A stretch of DNA of 64,000 nt from NCBI GenBank assembly GCA_030674185.1, contig CM060307.1, forward strand, positions 52,825,942-52,889,941. Direction: 5' to 3'. The position numbers and the translations under genes were made by a program. The notes under the pieces were generated by a model. It did not search any database. It saw only the letters and a program-made list of their open reading frames with translations, and had not been told where the DNA came from. Below, in pieces: positions 32,701-41,265 of this stretch; position 1 is the first letter of the stretch, and each line of letters begins with the position of its first letter. This DNA is from Monoplex corrugatus. Taxonomy: Eukaryota; Mollusca; Gastropoda; Littorinimorpha; Ranellidae.

Positions 32701-32894
32701 GACATTTCTGTTTGGGTTGTGTTTTCTGTTTGTTTGCTTGCTTGCTTGCTTCTTTGTTTGTTTGTCTTTAAAGGGAATGAAGGCTGTTTGTTGGTGATGT
32801 CTTGGTCTCTTTCATTTCAGGCAAGCCCAGAGTACGTATGTTTGGTGCCATGAAGCTCCTGAAACCCTACATCAAAGATCTTCCAAAAGAGTAA
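10329..32894 (+). CDS. SWIB/MDM2 domain protein with N-terminal DEK-C-like domain (UAF30/spp27-like), 10 coding exons
   Basis: Ten coding exons join in phase: 10329-10371, 12341-12431, 15081-15405, 20538-20603, 21321-21392, 25454-25502, 29018-29085, 30380-30439, 31345-31399 and 32821-32894. The sum is 903 nt, giving 300 residues plus TAA. Residues about 4-57 form a helical DEK-C-like domain (contains LSAKKIRKMLEGEYD). Residues about 60-215 are a lysine/acidic linker with a 20-residue tandem repeat and a run of ten Asp. Residues about 218-300 are a SWIB fold (SRPCALLPPLDDIMGTDR, VKRLWEIVKERELL, FMLCDTEMLGLFG, LLKPYIKDLP). In yeast, proteins with this architecture act in chromatin and rRNA transcription (UAF30, TRI1), so a nuclear role is inferred. 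The start is the first ATG of exon 1, just before the DEK-C helix. Introns take up over 95% of the span and carry most of the transposons of the window. An untranslated upstream exon cannot be excluded. Confidence 0.9.
11246..11890 (+). repeat. row of degenerate MITE half-units, interrupted by a SINE-like repeat
   Basis: Around eight imperfect direct units resemble one arm of the palindromic MITE: pyrimidine-rich CCCCCATCC, then CCACCAGCATCCTGCATTGT, CAGCCATGATGGCAAAGC and AAAACTTAACC. None forms a full palindrome. The stretch 11522-11690 between units is a minus-strand copy of the repeat at 9595-9765. Confidence 0.7.
11522..11690 (-). repeat. SINE-like repeat, minus-strand copy inside the MITE-unit row
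   Basis: Reverse complement matches 9595-9765: GTTTCAGTTTCATTTTATCA, GATGACGTCTCCGCGC, CATATGCACTAACATCACAG and GGCCAGGTCCTGAGG. Confidence 0.75.
12341..12431 (+). CDS. SWIB gene coding exon 2 (ends at a GC donor)
   Basis: The acceptor is TTTGTTTCAG. The exon encodes ILKDADLDSLSAKKIRKMLE and continues GEYDADFTE, the core of the DEK-C-like domain. The only boundary that keeps phase with exon 3 (joined reading FTERKEEIDKL) is AAAG followed by GCAAGA, so intron 2 starts with GC instead of GT. Confidence 0.85.
12567..12777. repeat. (TC)n microsatellite in SWIB intron 2
   Basis: Over 200 bases of CT repeat with TCTG and CCCC interruptions, just after exon 2. Confidence 0.95.
13028..14616 (+). 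mobile_element. Tc1-like transposon (DD34E) in SWIB intron 2
   Basis: A Tc1/mariner-type element of about 1.6 kb, the usual Tc1 length. Its ends carry a short inverted repeat: TTGAAGGGCCA at 13028-13038 and its near-complement TGGCCCTTAAA at 14606-14616. TA-containing sequence flanks both ends, but the exact terminus is uncertain by a base or two. It carries one transposase gene broken by a single frameshift. It lies in sense orientation within intron 2 of the SWIB gene. Confidence 0.75.
13377..14407 (+). pseudogene. Tc1-like transposase, one 2-bp frameshift
   Basis: The N-terminal part (13377 onward) has a paired HTH domain (MTDEQRWRALALLDEGLAQR, EVARRLEVSHSTIQRLLERF) and a GRPR hook (TGRPRVTT). 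The first catalytic Asp is residue 154 in LFSDESRF. The frame then shifts at about 13878-13886, where GTGTGTGG stands in place of the expected GTGTGG; this reads as a two-base TG slippage. The C-terminal part (to 14407) has GGGSVMVWGG, the second Asp in QDDNAPAH and the Glu in SPDLNPIEHLWD, with 34 residues between them, so DD34E. Total about 343 residues, a full-length transposase. Apart from the slippage I see no stop, so the copy is young. Confidence 0.88.
15081..15405 (+). CDS. SWIB gene coding exon 3 (DEK-C end and low-complexity linker)
   Basis: The acceptor is TTTTGATGCAG and the donor GTATCA. The exon starts KEEIDKLVMQLITDNDSG, finishing the DEK-C-like domain. It then encodes two copies of a 20-residue repeat (15193-15252 and 15253-15312, SQPPKTSAPPSKKETPKTTT) and an acidic tail with ten consecutive Asp from a (GAT)n tract near 15354-15383. 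It ends in phase 0 after DIGEIE. Confidence 0.88.
15965..16095 (+). mobile_element. LINE family B 3' fragment (target of the family A insertion)
   Basis: Plus strand reading DRLVDWMKTERVGDVLTATK then DRSMWRAMITNAMQQG, the same C-terminal segment as at 7.0 kb and 59.3 kb. Its ATG-repeat tail resumes at 19744 (TGATGATAATAAAGG), on the other side of the family A LINE. So the family A element inserted exactly at the end of this older fragment. Confidence 0.8.
16096..19733 (-). mobile_element. non-LTR retrotransposon (LINE family A), 5'-truncated copy
   Basis: 3.64 kb, antisense in SWIB intron 3. It aligns end to end with the copy at 48600-52601 but lacks about 360 bases of 5' UTR. It is flanked by a 10-bp direct repeat GCAGGGCATA at 16086-16095 and 19734-19743, the target-site duplication. 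The 3' end has short CTA repeats and no poly(A). It encodes an APE-type endonuclease, a reverse transcriptase and a C-terminal Cys/His finger. The clade is not assigned; the short tandem-repeat tail and single APE-RT ORF would fit an RTE-like element. Confidence 0.9.
16152..19320 (-). pseudogene. LINE family A polyprotein (endonuclease, reverse transcriptase, Zn finger), frameshifted
   Basis: Minus strand. Endonuclease at 19320-18496 with WNVRTM, QETRLADSG, GDFNARVG and the terminal DHS motif (DTDHSLVC). The linker and RT start follow at 18635-17913 and 17997-17605, and the RT core to C-terminus at 17351-16152. RT shows GVKQGCVLAPTLF and FADD at 17105-17094. The C-terminus has WLGHVRRMEDGRIPKDILYG and a C..C...H...C finger (CDRCDRNCLSRIGLYSHRRR). 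Frameshifts occur near 18510 (fewer bases than copy B in AAACAAGG), near 17640 and at the C-run near 17385. It cannot make a full protein as it stands. Confidence 0.88.
20155..20228 (+). repeat. MITE remnant next to an (AC)n tract
   Basis: TTACCCCTTTTACTTCCTCA followed by CCTATCATCCAGCTGCAAAA and ACTTAAACTCCTTTCACTCC matches one arm of the palindromic MITE. The other arm is absent and the unit runs straight into the microsatellite. Confidence 0.6.
20222..20391. repeat. (AC)n microsatellite in SWIB intron 3
   Basis: AC repeat with AACAC and CCCCACC interruptions, about 150 bases before exon 4. Confidence 0.95.
20538..20603 (+). CDS. SWIB gene coding exon 4 (basic linker)
   Basis: The acceptor is TCTGAGCAG and the donor GTTTGT. 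22 codons, DVVPKKKAKVQPSSKNKKSP then KK, phase 0 at both ends. The lysine clusters (PKKKAKV) look like a nuclear localisation signal; that is inference. Confidence 0.85.
20925..21005 (+). repeat. fragment of the 46.2 kb tRNA-derived repeat
   Basis: TGACAGGGCTGTCCTGTACA and CAAGAGATGTAGACACC match the + strand of 46178-46248 with several substitutions. Located in SWIB intron 4. Confidence 0.45.
21321..21392 (+). CDS. SWIB gene coding exon 5
   Basis: The acceptor is TTTGAAACAG and the donor a strong GTAAGT. 24 codons reading INDEELAKQLQEDEGIRPSR then RCKA, phase 0 at both ends. The ELAKQLQEDEG stretch is a short predicted helix in the linker. Confidence 0.85.
21596..21690 (+). repeat. tRNA-like SINE head next to the piggyBac element
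   Basis: ATGAGGTTAGGACACCAGCC and GGAGGTCTAGTTTTAAACC resemble the A and B boxes of the window's SINEs. The copy is diverged. The repeat-like region runs on towards the piggyBac left TTAA at 21848. Confidence 0.45.
22121..24639 (-). CDS. piggyBac transposase (DDE_Tnp_1_7 type), two exons, uninterrupted
   Basis: Minus strand exons 24639-24206 and 23546-22121, intron GTAAGT...CCCAG, joined in phase within an Arg codon. Total about 619 residues, the usual size. The N-terminal 145 residues are acidic (FLNEFFADEIADAREGEDLQ), as in PGBD-type proteins. Catalytic Asp candidates are residue 246 in ISFDEATCPWKG, 335 in VYMDNYYTSPELF and 450 in GGMDTSDQ. A C-terminal Cys-rich zinc domain follows (CVACNRPKKDRAG, CEQCDVTLCVPECFNVYH). 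No stop or frameshift is visible. A run of C at 22638-22655 encodes six Gly just before MDTSD. An alternative start is the Met of MAGRRRRDQF at about 24600. Confidence 0.85.
23547..24205 (-). other. intron of the piggyBac transposase gene
   Basis: 659 bp with donor CTAG|GTAAGT and acceptor TTATTCCCAG on the minus strand. It contains short AC-rich and purine-rich simple sequence and has stop codons in all frames. The phase match (AG|G) and the lack of homology to transposase support splicing; no transcript evidence is available here. Confidence 0.7.
25278..25386. repeat. GT-rich simple sequence in SWIB intron 5
   Basis: GTGTGTGTGTGTGTGCTTGTG and similar phrases, ending in GCGCGCGCACAC, 70 bases before exon 6. 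Confidence 0.85.
25454..25502 (+). CDS. SWIB gene coding exon 6
   Basis: The acceptor is TTTATAATTACAG and the donor GTAATG. Encodes QPVVRKQKKPRKEGAK plus one base of a Gly codon completed in exon 7. A basic linker just before the SWIB domain. Confidence 0.85.
26600..27140 (+). repeat. 0.5 kb dispersed repeat, copy in SWIB intron 6
   Basis: Direct copy of 29155-29690. Shared blocks include GTTGTCAGTCTCAGAGAGGG, GAAACTGGTTTTCAGCAAAA, GACACAAGAAGAGGTTGAAA and CAAAGGGTTTGTGG. It may be the left part of a longer element whose right end is GGGGTTAA at 28799-28806. Confidence 0.7.
27343..28456. mobile_element. non-autonomous TIR element in SWIB intron 6
   Basis: 1114 bp bounded by TA at 27341-27342 and 28457-28458. 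The left end GGGTAAACTGATCTAAA is repeated in inverse at the right end (TTTAGATCAGTTTACCC). The phrases GGTCGGATTT and GATCTAAA/TTTAGATC recur inside near 28200-28260. No transposase is seen. TA flanks suggest a Tc1/mariner-like mobiliser. Confidence 0.8.
27838..27905. repeat. pyrimidine-rich (CT)n tract inside the 27.3 kb TIR element
   Basis: TCTCTCTTTCGCTCTCTTTC, then CCCCCTCTCTCTTTC. Confidence 0.8.
29018..29085 (+). CDS. SWIB gene coding exon 7 (SWIB domain start)
   Basis: The acceptor is CATCAAACAG and the donor GTGAGT. Encodes TSVYSRPCALLPPLDDIMGT then DR, the N-terminal strand and helix of the SWIB domain. Ends in phase 0. Confidence 0.9.
29155..29690 (+). repeat. 0.5 kb dispersed repeat, copy in SWIB intron 7
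   Basis: Direct copy of 26600-27140. It begins TTAACCCCATGACTGCCA at 29162, a TTAA-CCCC terminus. It lies about 70 bases after exon 7, so exon 7 sits between two direct repeats. Confidence 0.7.
30085..30361 (+). repeat. SINE (tRNA-derived) in SWIB intron 7, next to exon 8
   Basis: The tRNA-like head has an A-box-like AGTGGTTAGGACTTTGGACT and a B-box-like CCAAGTTCAACCC. The body has GGTGCGGATCTGCTTGTGCA, CCTGTAAGGCATATCAGTAT, CAGCATGCATACCCCAAAAG and GGAGTATGATTGCCTGCAT. It resembles a repeat body common in gastropod microsatellite flanks (from memory). The end is about 20 bases before the exon 8 acceptor. Confidence 0.7.
30380..30439 (+). CDS. SWIB gene coding exon 8 (SWIB domain)
   Basis: The acceptor is TTTACACCAG and the donor GTGAGT. 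20 codons, MPRPMIVKRLWEIVKERELL, the conserved central SWIB helix. A SINE ends only about 20 bases upstream of the acceptor. Confidence 0.92.
30823..31106. mobile_element. fold-back element, copy 1, in SWIB intron 8
   Basis: The outer ends are AGGAACCAGAAAAACATG at 30823 and a complementary ATGGTTCCT ending at 31106. The interior AACAAGACAAGACAGGCATA and GCCAACTGGCC match copy 2. The arms are more diverged and shorter than in copy 2, so this is likely the older insertion. Right-flank homology with copy 2 runs on to about 31143 (TTGAACACAGG and CACACTTGTTTT). Confidence 0.75.
31345..31399 (+). CDS. SWIB gene coding exon 9 (SWIB domain)
   Basis: The acceptor is TTGTGTTCCAG and the donor GTAAGC. 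Encodes DPKNKQFMLCDTEMLGLF plus one base of a Gly codon. This is the family's DP.NK....D..L..LFG segment. Confidence 0.92.
32182..32290 (+). repeat. copy of the 54.6 kb short insertion, in SWIB intron 9
   Basis: GGGCATCCAGGAGACCTAAA, GGACTGAAACACTAGCTTGA and CTCCTCTGAGGACTTTGCTG match the 54644-54791 element with scattered changes. Confidence 0.65.
32374..32585. repeat. degenerate tandem repeat in SWIB intron 9
   Basis: Five diverged units of about 45-60 bp share TGTAATCTGGATNCCCATAA and ACAGGATTNNNTGTTTTG. Confidence 0.75.
32821..32894 (+). CDS. SWIB gene terminal coding exon 10
   Basis: The acceptor is TCATTTCAG. Encodes KPRVRMFGAMKLLKPYIKDL then PKE and TAA at 32892-32894. The final SWIB helix ends close to the stop, as is usual in this family. 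Confidence 0.92.
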
Positions 32895-33326
32895 CTTCTT
32901 GACTGTCATGTGCAAATCTTGGAAGCAAACAAACTGTCTGTCTATATTTCCATGGGTTGCTTGAAGATAATTACAAAACAAACATTTTTTTAACCTGGGA
33001 TCGTTTTTGTACTTTTCCTCTCCTTTACTTTCATGTTCTTTTTATAGAAAATGGAAAATGGTTCAGATGATTGGTTCTGTGCTTGTGTTTGTGAACAAGT
33101 TTTAAGGCATCAGGGTTTCTATGTTTATATATGGATTACTCTTTATCCATATAAGGTAACTAATCCAACCCGGTAAAATATTGTGAATAGATGTGAGCAT
33201 ATTTATTGTTTTAGGTTTTTGTTTGTTCAGGGTTTTTTTTTATCCAGTGAAAATATATTTAGATTAAAATTGCTATAGCTGAATTGAGTTTGCTGGTCAC
33301 AGTTACACTATATCATGTATTTGTGT

Positions 33327-33332
33327 AATAAA
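33327..33332 (+). terminator. candidate polyadenylation signal of the SWIB gene
   Basis: AATAAA lies 433 bases after the stop codon. It is the first canonical hexamer I see, with T-rich sequence downstream. Later AATAAA hexamers near 37335 and 38275 leave open a longer 3' UTR. Confidence 0.4.
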
Positions 33333-34847
33333 CGCAAATAATTTTTATATGGTGCAGCTATTTTTTGAGTAGGAAGATGACAGCTGACATCTGATGTCTC
33401 ATTTTGTGTGAGACAGAAAGACCGCAAAATGATCTGTTTTTTCTTAATTGATTTTTGCGACTTTTGAATGAGTGAGCAGTCATAGTTTATATGCAGATTT
33501 CCATAGGTGTGGCCTAGTGTGGAGGTCATTCTTCTTGGCTATTCATGAATAGGCATACTTCAGACAATTGTTTGTCAGTATTACTGGTTTTCCTTCAAGT
33601 TTAGTATATTTAGTTTTGCTGCCAGAATTCTTTCAGGATTCCAAGTCATGCCATGTTTGTGTAGATTTAAATGAGATTGATCATAATCACAGTAGTGCTT
33701 CAAAGATGTGAGGGTGTCAGAAAATGGAGATTGTTGGTATAAAATGACTGCTGGTTTTTTTGTTTTTTGTTGTTGTTTTTTTTGGTTTGTTTTTTGTCGT
33801 TATTGTTGTTGAGGTTCTTTTTTGTTGATGTTGGTGGTTCTTTTTGGTTTTGGTTTTAGAGGGGGGGGGATGTGTGAGTGTGTGTGTGTGCTTTTTGATG
33901 TTTTGTATCTCGCTTTGTTTCATGTATAGATGAATGATAACTTTTATCAGTTTGGTTGGTTTGCGATAAAGATATTTGACAAGAGGGGGAGCATGTGTAG
34001 GAGAATCACACTATATGAGTTACCGGTATGTATATATGTCCACCGTTATGGTTCAAGCCAGTTTATGTGCACACAAAGGAAACTGTCACAGTCAGATACT
34101 GACTTATTAGATAGACATACTTGAATGTAGGTAACTGTCACCTCAGCATACAAAGCCATATATCTGCAGACTTAAAGAAATGTATCATCTCATCTTTTTC
34201 ACCTAAAGTGGGCTCCATTTTGTAATGTTACATAGCCAAATACATCTGTGAAGTCAGAATGCAGTATTTAGATATAATGGGAATTGAAATTCATTCAGCA
34301 GAGAATCTTTGCATTAGGAGAGTTCCATATGCACCACACCCATATTTCCAGCAGTGATGAGGTAGATATCTTGAGGTTCTGTAAAATTCCATGTACTGGC
34401 ACTGCAAGGCCTTGAAATTTGGTTGAGAAGATGGGGTTCTTTATCAGACACTAAGCCTATCAGACACTAAGCCAACATCATCAGATATATTGACTCATTA
34501 AGGTGGATAGTGACTGAGTCAGTTTTATAGTGTGGCTAGGTTTAAACCCAAGATTTCAGAATTCACATCCACAGTTCAGGTCATCTCAGCTATAATGATG
34601 TCATGTTACCTTTTTTTTAAATCATTTCCTGAAAATCAAAATAACATTGAGAAAGAGATTTTGTTTTGGTTTTTTGTTGTTGTTGTTGTTGTTTGGTTGT
34701 TGTTGTTGTTGTTTTTTTTTGGGGGGGTACCTACCAGAATAGGGTTTTTAAAAAAAATAAAGAGAGCAAATACACCATTCTGGTTGAAACCCCTTAATGA
34801 AGTGAAGCTGGTCAAAAATACATCAGTAGATTTAATTCTGGCAGGTT

Positions 34848-35168
34848 TCTTAGCTTCATAGCCAAGTGGTTAGTTTGTCAGATATCCAGTCAGATGGTCA
34901 GAGTTCAGTGCTGCTTGGTAGCACCTAGCAGGTATTGGGTTTAGATTTAATATATGCTCACATAAACATTAAGTCATGTCAGTCGTTCAGGGGCTTACAG
35001 AAACGCATTAATGTCCAGCAGTCACATCTGCTTACCCCCTCAGTCACACCTGCTTACCCCCTTCCATTTTAAGACTTTGCCAGCTCATAGGGTTTTTGTG
35101 CAGGCTCAAAGAGTCTGCCAGATAATCTGCTGGTACCGTTGAGTGGAATGCATATGGATTTGTCAACA
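34848..35168 (+). repeat. SINE-like repeat, old copy
   Basis: The head CATAGCCAAGTGGTTAGTTT and GGTCAGAGTTCAGTGC is tRNA-like (A- and B-box-like). The tail GTTTTTGTGCAGGCTCAAAG, GAGTCTGCCAGATAATCTGC and GGAATGCATATGGATTTGTC is shared with 41030-41265 and 52990-53095. Confidence 0.6.
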
Positions 35169-36230
35169 TGTGGTTAATCCTTCATGAAAAAAACAACTAC
35201 AAATTAGCAATTTGGATGCTGTCTCAAATATACTGTTTTTAGGTGGATCTTGCTTTGAGATGCAGAGGGGAGTCTTTTCTGACTACCAAGGACACTGACA
35301 GATGACTCCAAACAAGATGAGTTTGCACCTTTTTAGGGGAGGAGGATGAATGGTTCTGATGTTTGCACTTTATTCTAAAGATTAACTATGTAGATAGTGT
35401 GTTTGTAAGACAAAAGAAGATTCTTCAAAAAGATTTGTGGTTATTCACCAGAAAACATGAATTTTATCACCAGTTTATTCATACCTAATAATGCAAGTGA
35501 ATTGAACAGCACATTTACCAGTTTTATATAAAACATGTGATTCTATATTGAGAATCACATTTTAGTTAAATGTCAGAAATTATCAGTGTTGAAAATTTTG
35601 TTGTTGTTTTTGTTTGTTTGTTTTTTTTTGTAAGCTTTCATTACTTGTCATACTCAAGGATTAAGTAACAGAGGGAAGCATTATGACCTCTTCATTCCCA
35701 CAAATTTTACCATGAAAGTTAGCAAAAATGAAATCAGCATTCAAAGATGTTTACCTAAAAAGTCCAGTAGTAGTTTTGTATTAAGATCGGTTTATTGGAT
35801 ATACATACAATATCCAGCCTTGGTTTTCTTGAATACTGCTGGCTTTATAGGTAGGAGTGAGGTTCCATTTATTAAAGACAACATTTTCTTAAAGGACAGT
35901 AAAGACAGATCAGTAGATATTTAGTAATGCATCATGATTGTCTAGAGAATTAATACTGAAAACATGGATCTGCGTCTGTTTCAATACAGACATAGTAATG
36001 TGGTGTTATTATTTGTTCTGTTTTGTTGCGTCCATTTGGGTATCTGTGAATTTACAGGGCAAGTGCTGTGAAATAGGTAGATGCTACCACAGCCCCTGTC
36101 TTTGTAATCTCTTGTTCAGTGTTATGTGCTGTAGTCATATTCTCATGTCTTATTCCAATCAGTTGTCAGCTAGTCCACTTGACTGTACTGTGAAATATCA
36201 TTTGGGTTTGGGACATGATACATAGTTGCA

Positions 36231-36345
36231 GCACTGATTTCCAGTTTACTTTGCATATATTTGTCTGTTATATACTGTCATGTATTTTTTTGCACCAGTT
36301 TCCATTGTGCTTTGCACATATTTGTCTGTTGTATATAATGTTTAT
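36231..36345. repeat. two-unit tandem duplication
   Basis: CAGTTTACTTTGCATATATT and CAGTTTCCATTGTGCTTTGC share TTGCAYATATTTGTCTGTT about 65 bases apart. Confidence 0.55.
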
Positions 36346-37414
36346 TTTGTGGAAGCAAGTGGTGTAACATTTTGTTACTTTTTGTTACATTTATACTGTG
36401 AAATGTCCATACATGATGTAGAATCGTAGTTGAATGTTTGTTGGACAGCTTCATGGTAAATCATTGTGCTTGGTAGGCCAACACATCAGAATATCAAGTC
36501 TAAGAGGTGTTGATTTTGTTTGTTTCTTTCTTTCTTTTTGAAGTATTGATTCTGGCTGACTCCTTGCATCTGTGACCAGTGTTTCAGGGAGCATTTCTTT
36601 CTTTTTTATGGATGGATTCCTACCAGGTTTGGATTGCAGGTCTAAGTGGCAAATCACACAGATATTAGTTTGGAAAGGTATCTCTCCTAACATCCCACTA
36701 TTTCATATTGTTTTCATCAACAGCAAGTTATGACTTTTTACAAAGTCAGTACGGATTTCTGTTATTTGTGGACAGAATCAAACCACATTTTGCTTGACAA
36801 GGATGGCTTTCAAAATCTTGAAGAAAATTGGTCTCATTTCAGGATTACTTTTAGAAAAATCTAACACACTCACACGCACAATGTTAAAAAAAAAATTTAA
36901 AAATGAAAAAAGAGAGAGAGAGAGAGGAAAGTGGGGGGGGGGGGGATGTTAATGTTGATTGTTTTCCACCCTTTTAGTTTCCCACTCACTCTTTATGGTG
37001 CTCGTTTTGGTTTTCGTCATTTTTTCTTACGCCTTGTAGTTTTGTGTGTATGAGGCATGCATGTGGGCCTTCTGCATTAGAATGCAGCTGTTTATGTTAG
37101 AATGGTAGTTTACCAATAGTGTAACAAGTGACATTTCCATGCAGTGTGCCATGAACGTTTTAGGCCATGGTCAGTTTTTGTTACCCAGGTATAAGAGTGC
37201 AGGAGATGGTCGACAGATATTTTCTTTATTCCATGTTCTCCTGGTAAGTAAGTTCTGAGCGCATTTATGTCACATGACTGGCTCATATACTTATAGTTTT
37301 AACTTAATGTCCACTTGGCCATTATGTTATTGTTAAATAAATTTCGGCCCCTATTTTCAGAAGTTCATCTATCCATGCCAGTAATGTACTTTTGTCATGT
37401 CTAATAAAATCAAA

Positions 37415-37540
37415 AAAGTTTTCTTTGTTGAGTTTTATCTTTTGTGTTTTGGTCAGCTAAATTCTCTTTTCTATTAAAATGATGTTTTCTTTGTCAAGAG
37501 TTTTATCTTTTGTGTTTTGGTCGACTAAGTTCTCTTGGCA
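37415..37540. repeat. two-unit tandem duplication of about 70 bp
   Basis: GTTTTCTTTGTTGAG and GTTTTCTTTGTCAAGAG are each followed by TTTTATCTTTTGTGTTTTGG and a TAARTTCTCTT segment. Confidence 0.7.
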
Positions 37541-40181
37541 TATATCATGGATAAATATGGAACCAGGAGGAATCTGATCTATGTTTGCCCACAATCTCCA
37601 AGTCCGTTGATAAAATCGCCCTTGAATTATGATGTAATGAAACTGGGACATTTATCATGATGATGTACATGTTCTTTCTTCTGTTATTTACAGAGACCAA
37701 GAACATGGATCATGCCTGTCTATTTTTTTTTTTAAATAGTTTGGATGTATGTAGGAAGGATATCCAGTTCAGAAAAGATCCATCCACAGAGAAATTATTT
37801 CTGTGCTCAAGTGTAAACTACTTATGACAGAGCTGCACTCAAACTGATTTTAATTAGTTTGTCTTTTTAGTTTTCTTTTTATTGTGTCTTTTTGTGAGGA
37901 TTTTTTTTCATATTGACTTGAGAGAAATGTCTATGTGTGCAGGCCTGTCTATTTCCAAGATGTATTAGCAAGATTTTATGAGCCATTTCTGGATGGATCT
38001 TTACAAAATTCTTGTCAAAGGTATAGGCCATTGAGGAGTCATGAATGCATAAGTTTGGAAGTCATGGTGCAAAGGTTACGGTAATATGAAAAATGAAAGG
38101 TGCCTAAAAATCAGCATTTTTTTAGGAATGTGTATAAGCAACACTTTCTGGGGAATTTTCGACAGTATTTACATGTTGTTTTCATTATTGTGACACATCT
38201 ACCATTGTCCTCCCATTTGTAGGTAATGTCAAGTTTCATTTCATCTGATGCTTTGTCAGGTTCACATTGAATTGAAATAAACAGCTTGATTTTCTGTAAA
38301 AGTTTTTGTTTAAAATGGGATATTGCTAAAATGGCTTGATCATTTGTTTGTTTGTTTGTTTAATAATGATTATAACAATGAAAGATTGATACTGCTCCTA
38401 AGCAAATGTTATACATGACACAAATCAACAGTAAATCGGTGATATAAGCATGATATGACAGAAAAAGAAGAGCAAAACAAAACAGTATATGACCATGCTG
38501 TTGCTCAGAAAAAATTTAAGTGTAATGGGTAGAATTCATTTGTGATTGATGCCCAGCATGCCATCTCTCCTCCCCCCCATCCCTCCAGTCAAGCCAGTTT
38601 TCTACATCTCATACTGCTTTTGCCCCTTTCCAACCCTTTCAGTCTCCCGGGGGGTATGCTGGATAAGCCTTGCTGGTCCATTCAGTTTTGTTTTCCATAA
38701 AGCCTTACATACTTTCTGTACCTCAGGATTGATAGTCGACTATATACATTAATTGTATTATCAGCTCAAAGGAAATATGAACTGCTTCATAACAATGTCA
38801 GGTACTACAGTCCAGCTTTTATGTCATGTTTTTGTGCATTTAGTTATGTTTATGCCTTTGTATTAGGTGTTTTTTTTCCGGTCTCCCAGGGGATAAATTC
38901 ATGGGAAGGGCCAATGCTAGGGCCATATCCTTAGATTATTTGATTGCAGTGATAGTGTACTTAATATTACTTTCCTCATTAACTTTTTCCAGGGTTATTG
39001 ATGTATTTAGACATGAGTGGCTCATTTTAGATGATATGGCTTTGAGCAGTCAGCTGAACTTTAAACACTTATGATAACCCCTGCAGTCAAACTAGTTCTC
39101 TGCATCTTTCTCTGCACTTTCCCTTCCCCCACACTTTCAGTCAAGCTTGTTCTCTACCTCTTACACTGCACTTTCTTTGAGGCAGAGATTTACAGTTGGA
39201 GGTGATGGTCTCTTTGTGTGAGTGTGTGTGTGTGTGTTCATAATTTGTTGTTGTTGGTAAGGCATCGAGTTGATATATGTATTTTAATTGTGAACTTTGT
39301 ATTGACAAACCAAAACAGTGTGCCTTGACATGTTTATGTCTGTGTTACACATCATGTGTAATCAAGAACTAGACATAGCATCACTATACAAATGGTAGAA
39401 AACATACCATTTTTTAAATGTCAGTTATGCAAATATTAGAAAATGTGTAATTAAACAAATGTTCCAAAATGTATAATCATATGAATGTTACAAAATTCTG
39501 TAACGAATGTTCAGAACATTTTTTTTAATATCATGAAACGGTATCCTTCTCTTTCTTGTGGCATATGTTTGGGCAGAAAATTATGTAGTAAACTGACATA
39601 AATCACAACTTTTTTGTACTTGATTTGAAATAACAAAAAGAAATGGTCATTTGATTATACAAATCATTATCTGGTTTGTTGCCGAGAGGTTGGATCATAG
39701 GACAGAGCATTTGTTTCTTTCATGTAATCTGTACGACATTGTTGTAAAGACACATTGACCAAGTGGTTCTTCATTTCATGTTTTTATGTAATGGTGTTTG
39801 TACAGATACATAGACCAAGTGGTCCTTTGTTTAATGTTTTTACTTCGTTATGGTTTCTGTTTAAATGTCCGTACAAGGTCAGTGTTTTTAAAAAGGTGAA
39901 GACAGAATGGCTCCTTCAACCGGCAATTTTTGTTTGTTTTCTAATGCATGTATATGTGTGTGCTTTACACATTTCCATCTGGAGACTATAGTTGTTTTTG
40001 AAAATACATCTTCAGACTGATTTTTTTTTTGAGAAGTGAGAATTGAACCAAATATTTACCTTTAAAAGATGACCGAAATACTAATTCCTCATTGAAGTAT
40101 AGTGTAATAGTTACTGTAGTCCTATTTCATCTCATAGAGTGAACAACGACACAGAGGTACGGGAAGTGCTGTGTTTGTACA

Positions 40182-40458
40182 GCGCTGCAGTCAGTCTTTA
40201 CTGTGTGCGTATGTCGTTGCTTTCACACTCAGTCTCTGTTGCCTTTACATGGTGCTGCTTTCAGTCTGTACTGTATTTGCATAGCACTGCATTCAGTCTG
40301 TACTGCATTTGGATGGCACTGCGTTCAGTCTGTACTGCATTTGCATGACACTGCATTAAGTCTGTACTGCATTTGCATGGCACTGCATTCAGTGTCTGCA
40401 TTTACATGGTGCTGCATTCAGTCTCTACAGTGTTTGCATGGCACTGCATTCAGTCTAC
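40182..40458. repeat. 32-bp minisatellite, about 9 units
   Basis: The unit is GCACTGCATTCAGTCTGTAC followed by TGCATTTGCATG. The outer units are diverged, the inner ones close to consensus. Confidence 0.88.
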
Positions 40459-41029
40459 ATCCGCCCTGTGTTTGTGCCCAAGGTGATATATGCATCAATC
40501 TATCTAGACAAGAAAACATAGCAAGAATGTTATCTTGGGATGCTTGCATGAGTTCTCTATTATCGATCAAAAAATCTAGAACCCATTTCTGGGATTGGCC
40601 TCATTCAAAGTCACAGGGTTCCTTGTCAGTTTTATTCTTCAGTGATGCATAATAGATAGCCTACCTCTAACAACATCGTATCAGTCCTCTCAATTTTTCC
40701 CGCTTGATTTTCAGAATGGTAATTACTGTTATATAAATTATTAAGAAGTTGTGGGAGTGGAGTGTTGGGGTTTGGATTTTTTTCTTTCTTCTTCTTCATT
40801 TGTTAGACTGGGCATTAAGAGAGGCGTGCTATTTTTAAAACATTTTGCGGGCTCTGTTAGGTGTTGAACAGACCTGTATAAAGACTTCAGCATTAACAGG
40901 AAGAACATATCCCATGTGCTAAATGACACTATACTTCCTGCACTTGGTGTAACTGGCAGTGAATTAGGGTAGGACGATTAAGTTAGGTAAGACCACAGAA
41001 TTGTTAGCAAATGATTTTGTCACTGGCTG

Positions 41030-41265
41030 GCTCTGTAGATAGAGCTGAAGACTCGGATTGGATGTCCTGAGTACAGCATAAAATCATGTCTATTTGCAGC
41101 CCATCTTAATGCTTCAGTCTTTCAGGTGGCATCAGTTTATTGTTTCATAGGTTCCATTCCCCATTCACTCCTTCACATTTCAACACCTTGGCAGTGCATA
41201 AGGTTTTGTGCAGGCTTAACGAGTTTCGCAGAATTGGGTGGAGCACATATGGAAATGTCCCAAAC
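41030..41265 (+). repeat. SINE-like repeat, old copy
   Basis: The head is GGCTGGCTCTGTAGATAGAG. The tail is AAGGTTTTGTGCAGGCTTAA, CGAGTTTCGCAGAA and GAGCACATATGGAAATGTCC. Same tail family as the 34.8 kb copy. Confidence 0.6.

Noticed and set aside
40139..40652. Repetitive open frames of 69 and 149 codons
   Set aside because: They are translations of the 32-bp minisatellite; neighbouring frames are also open and no splice or start context supports them.
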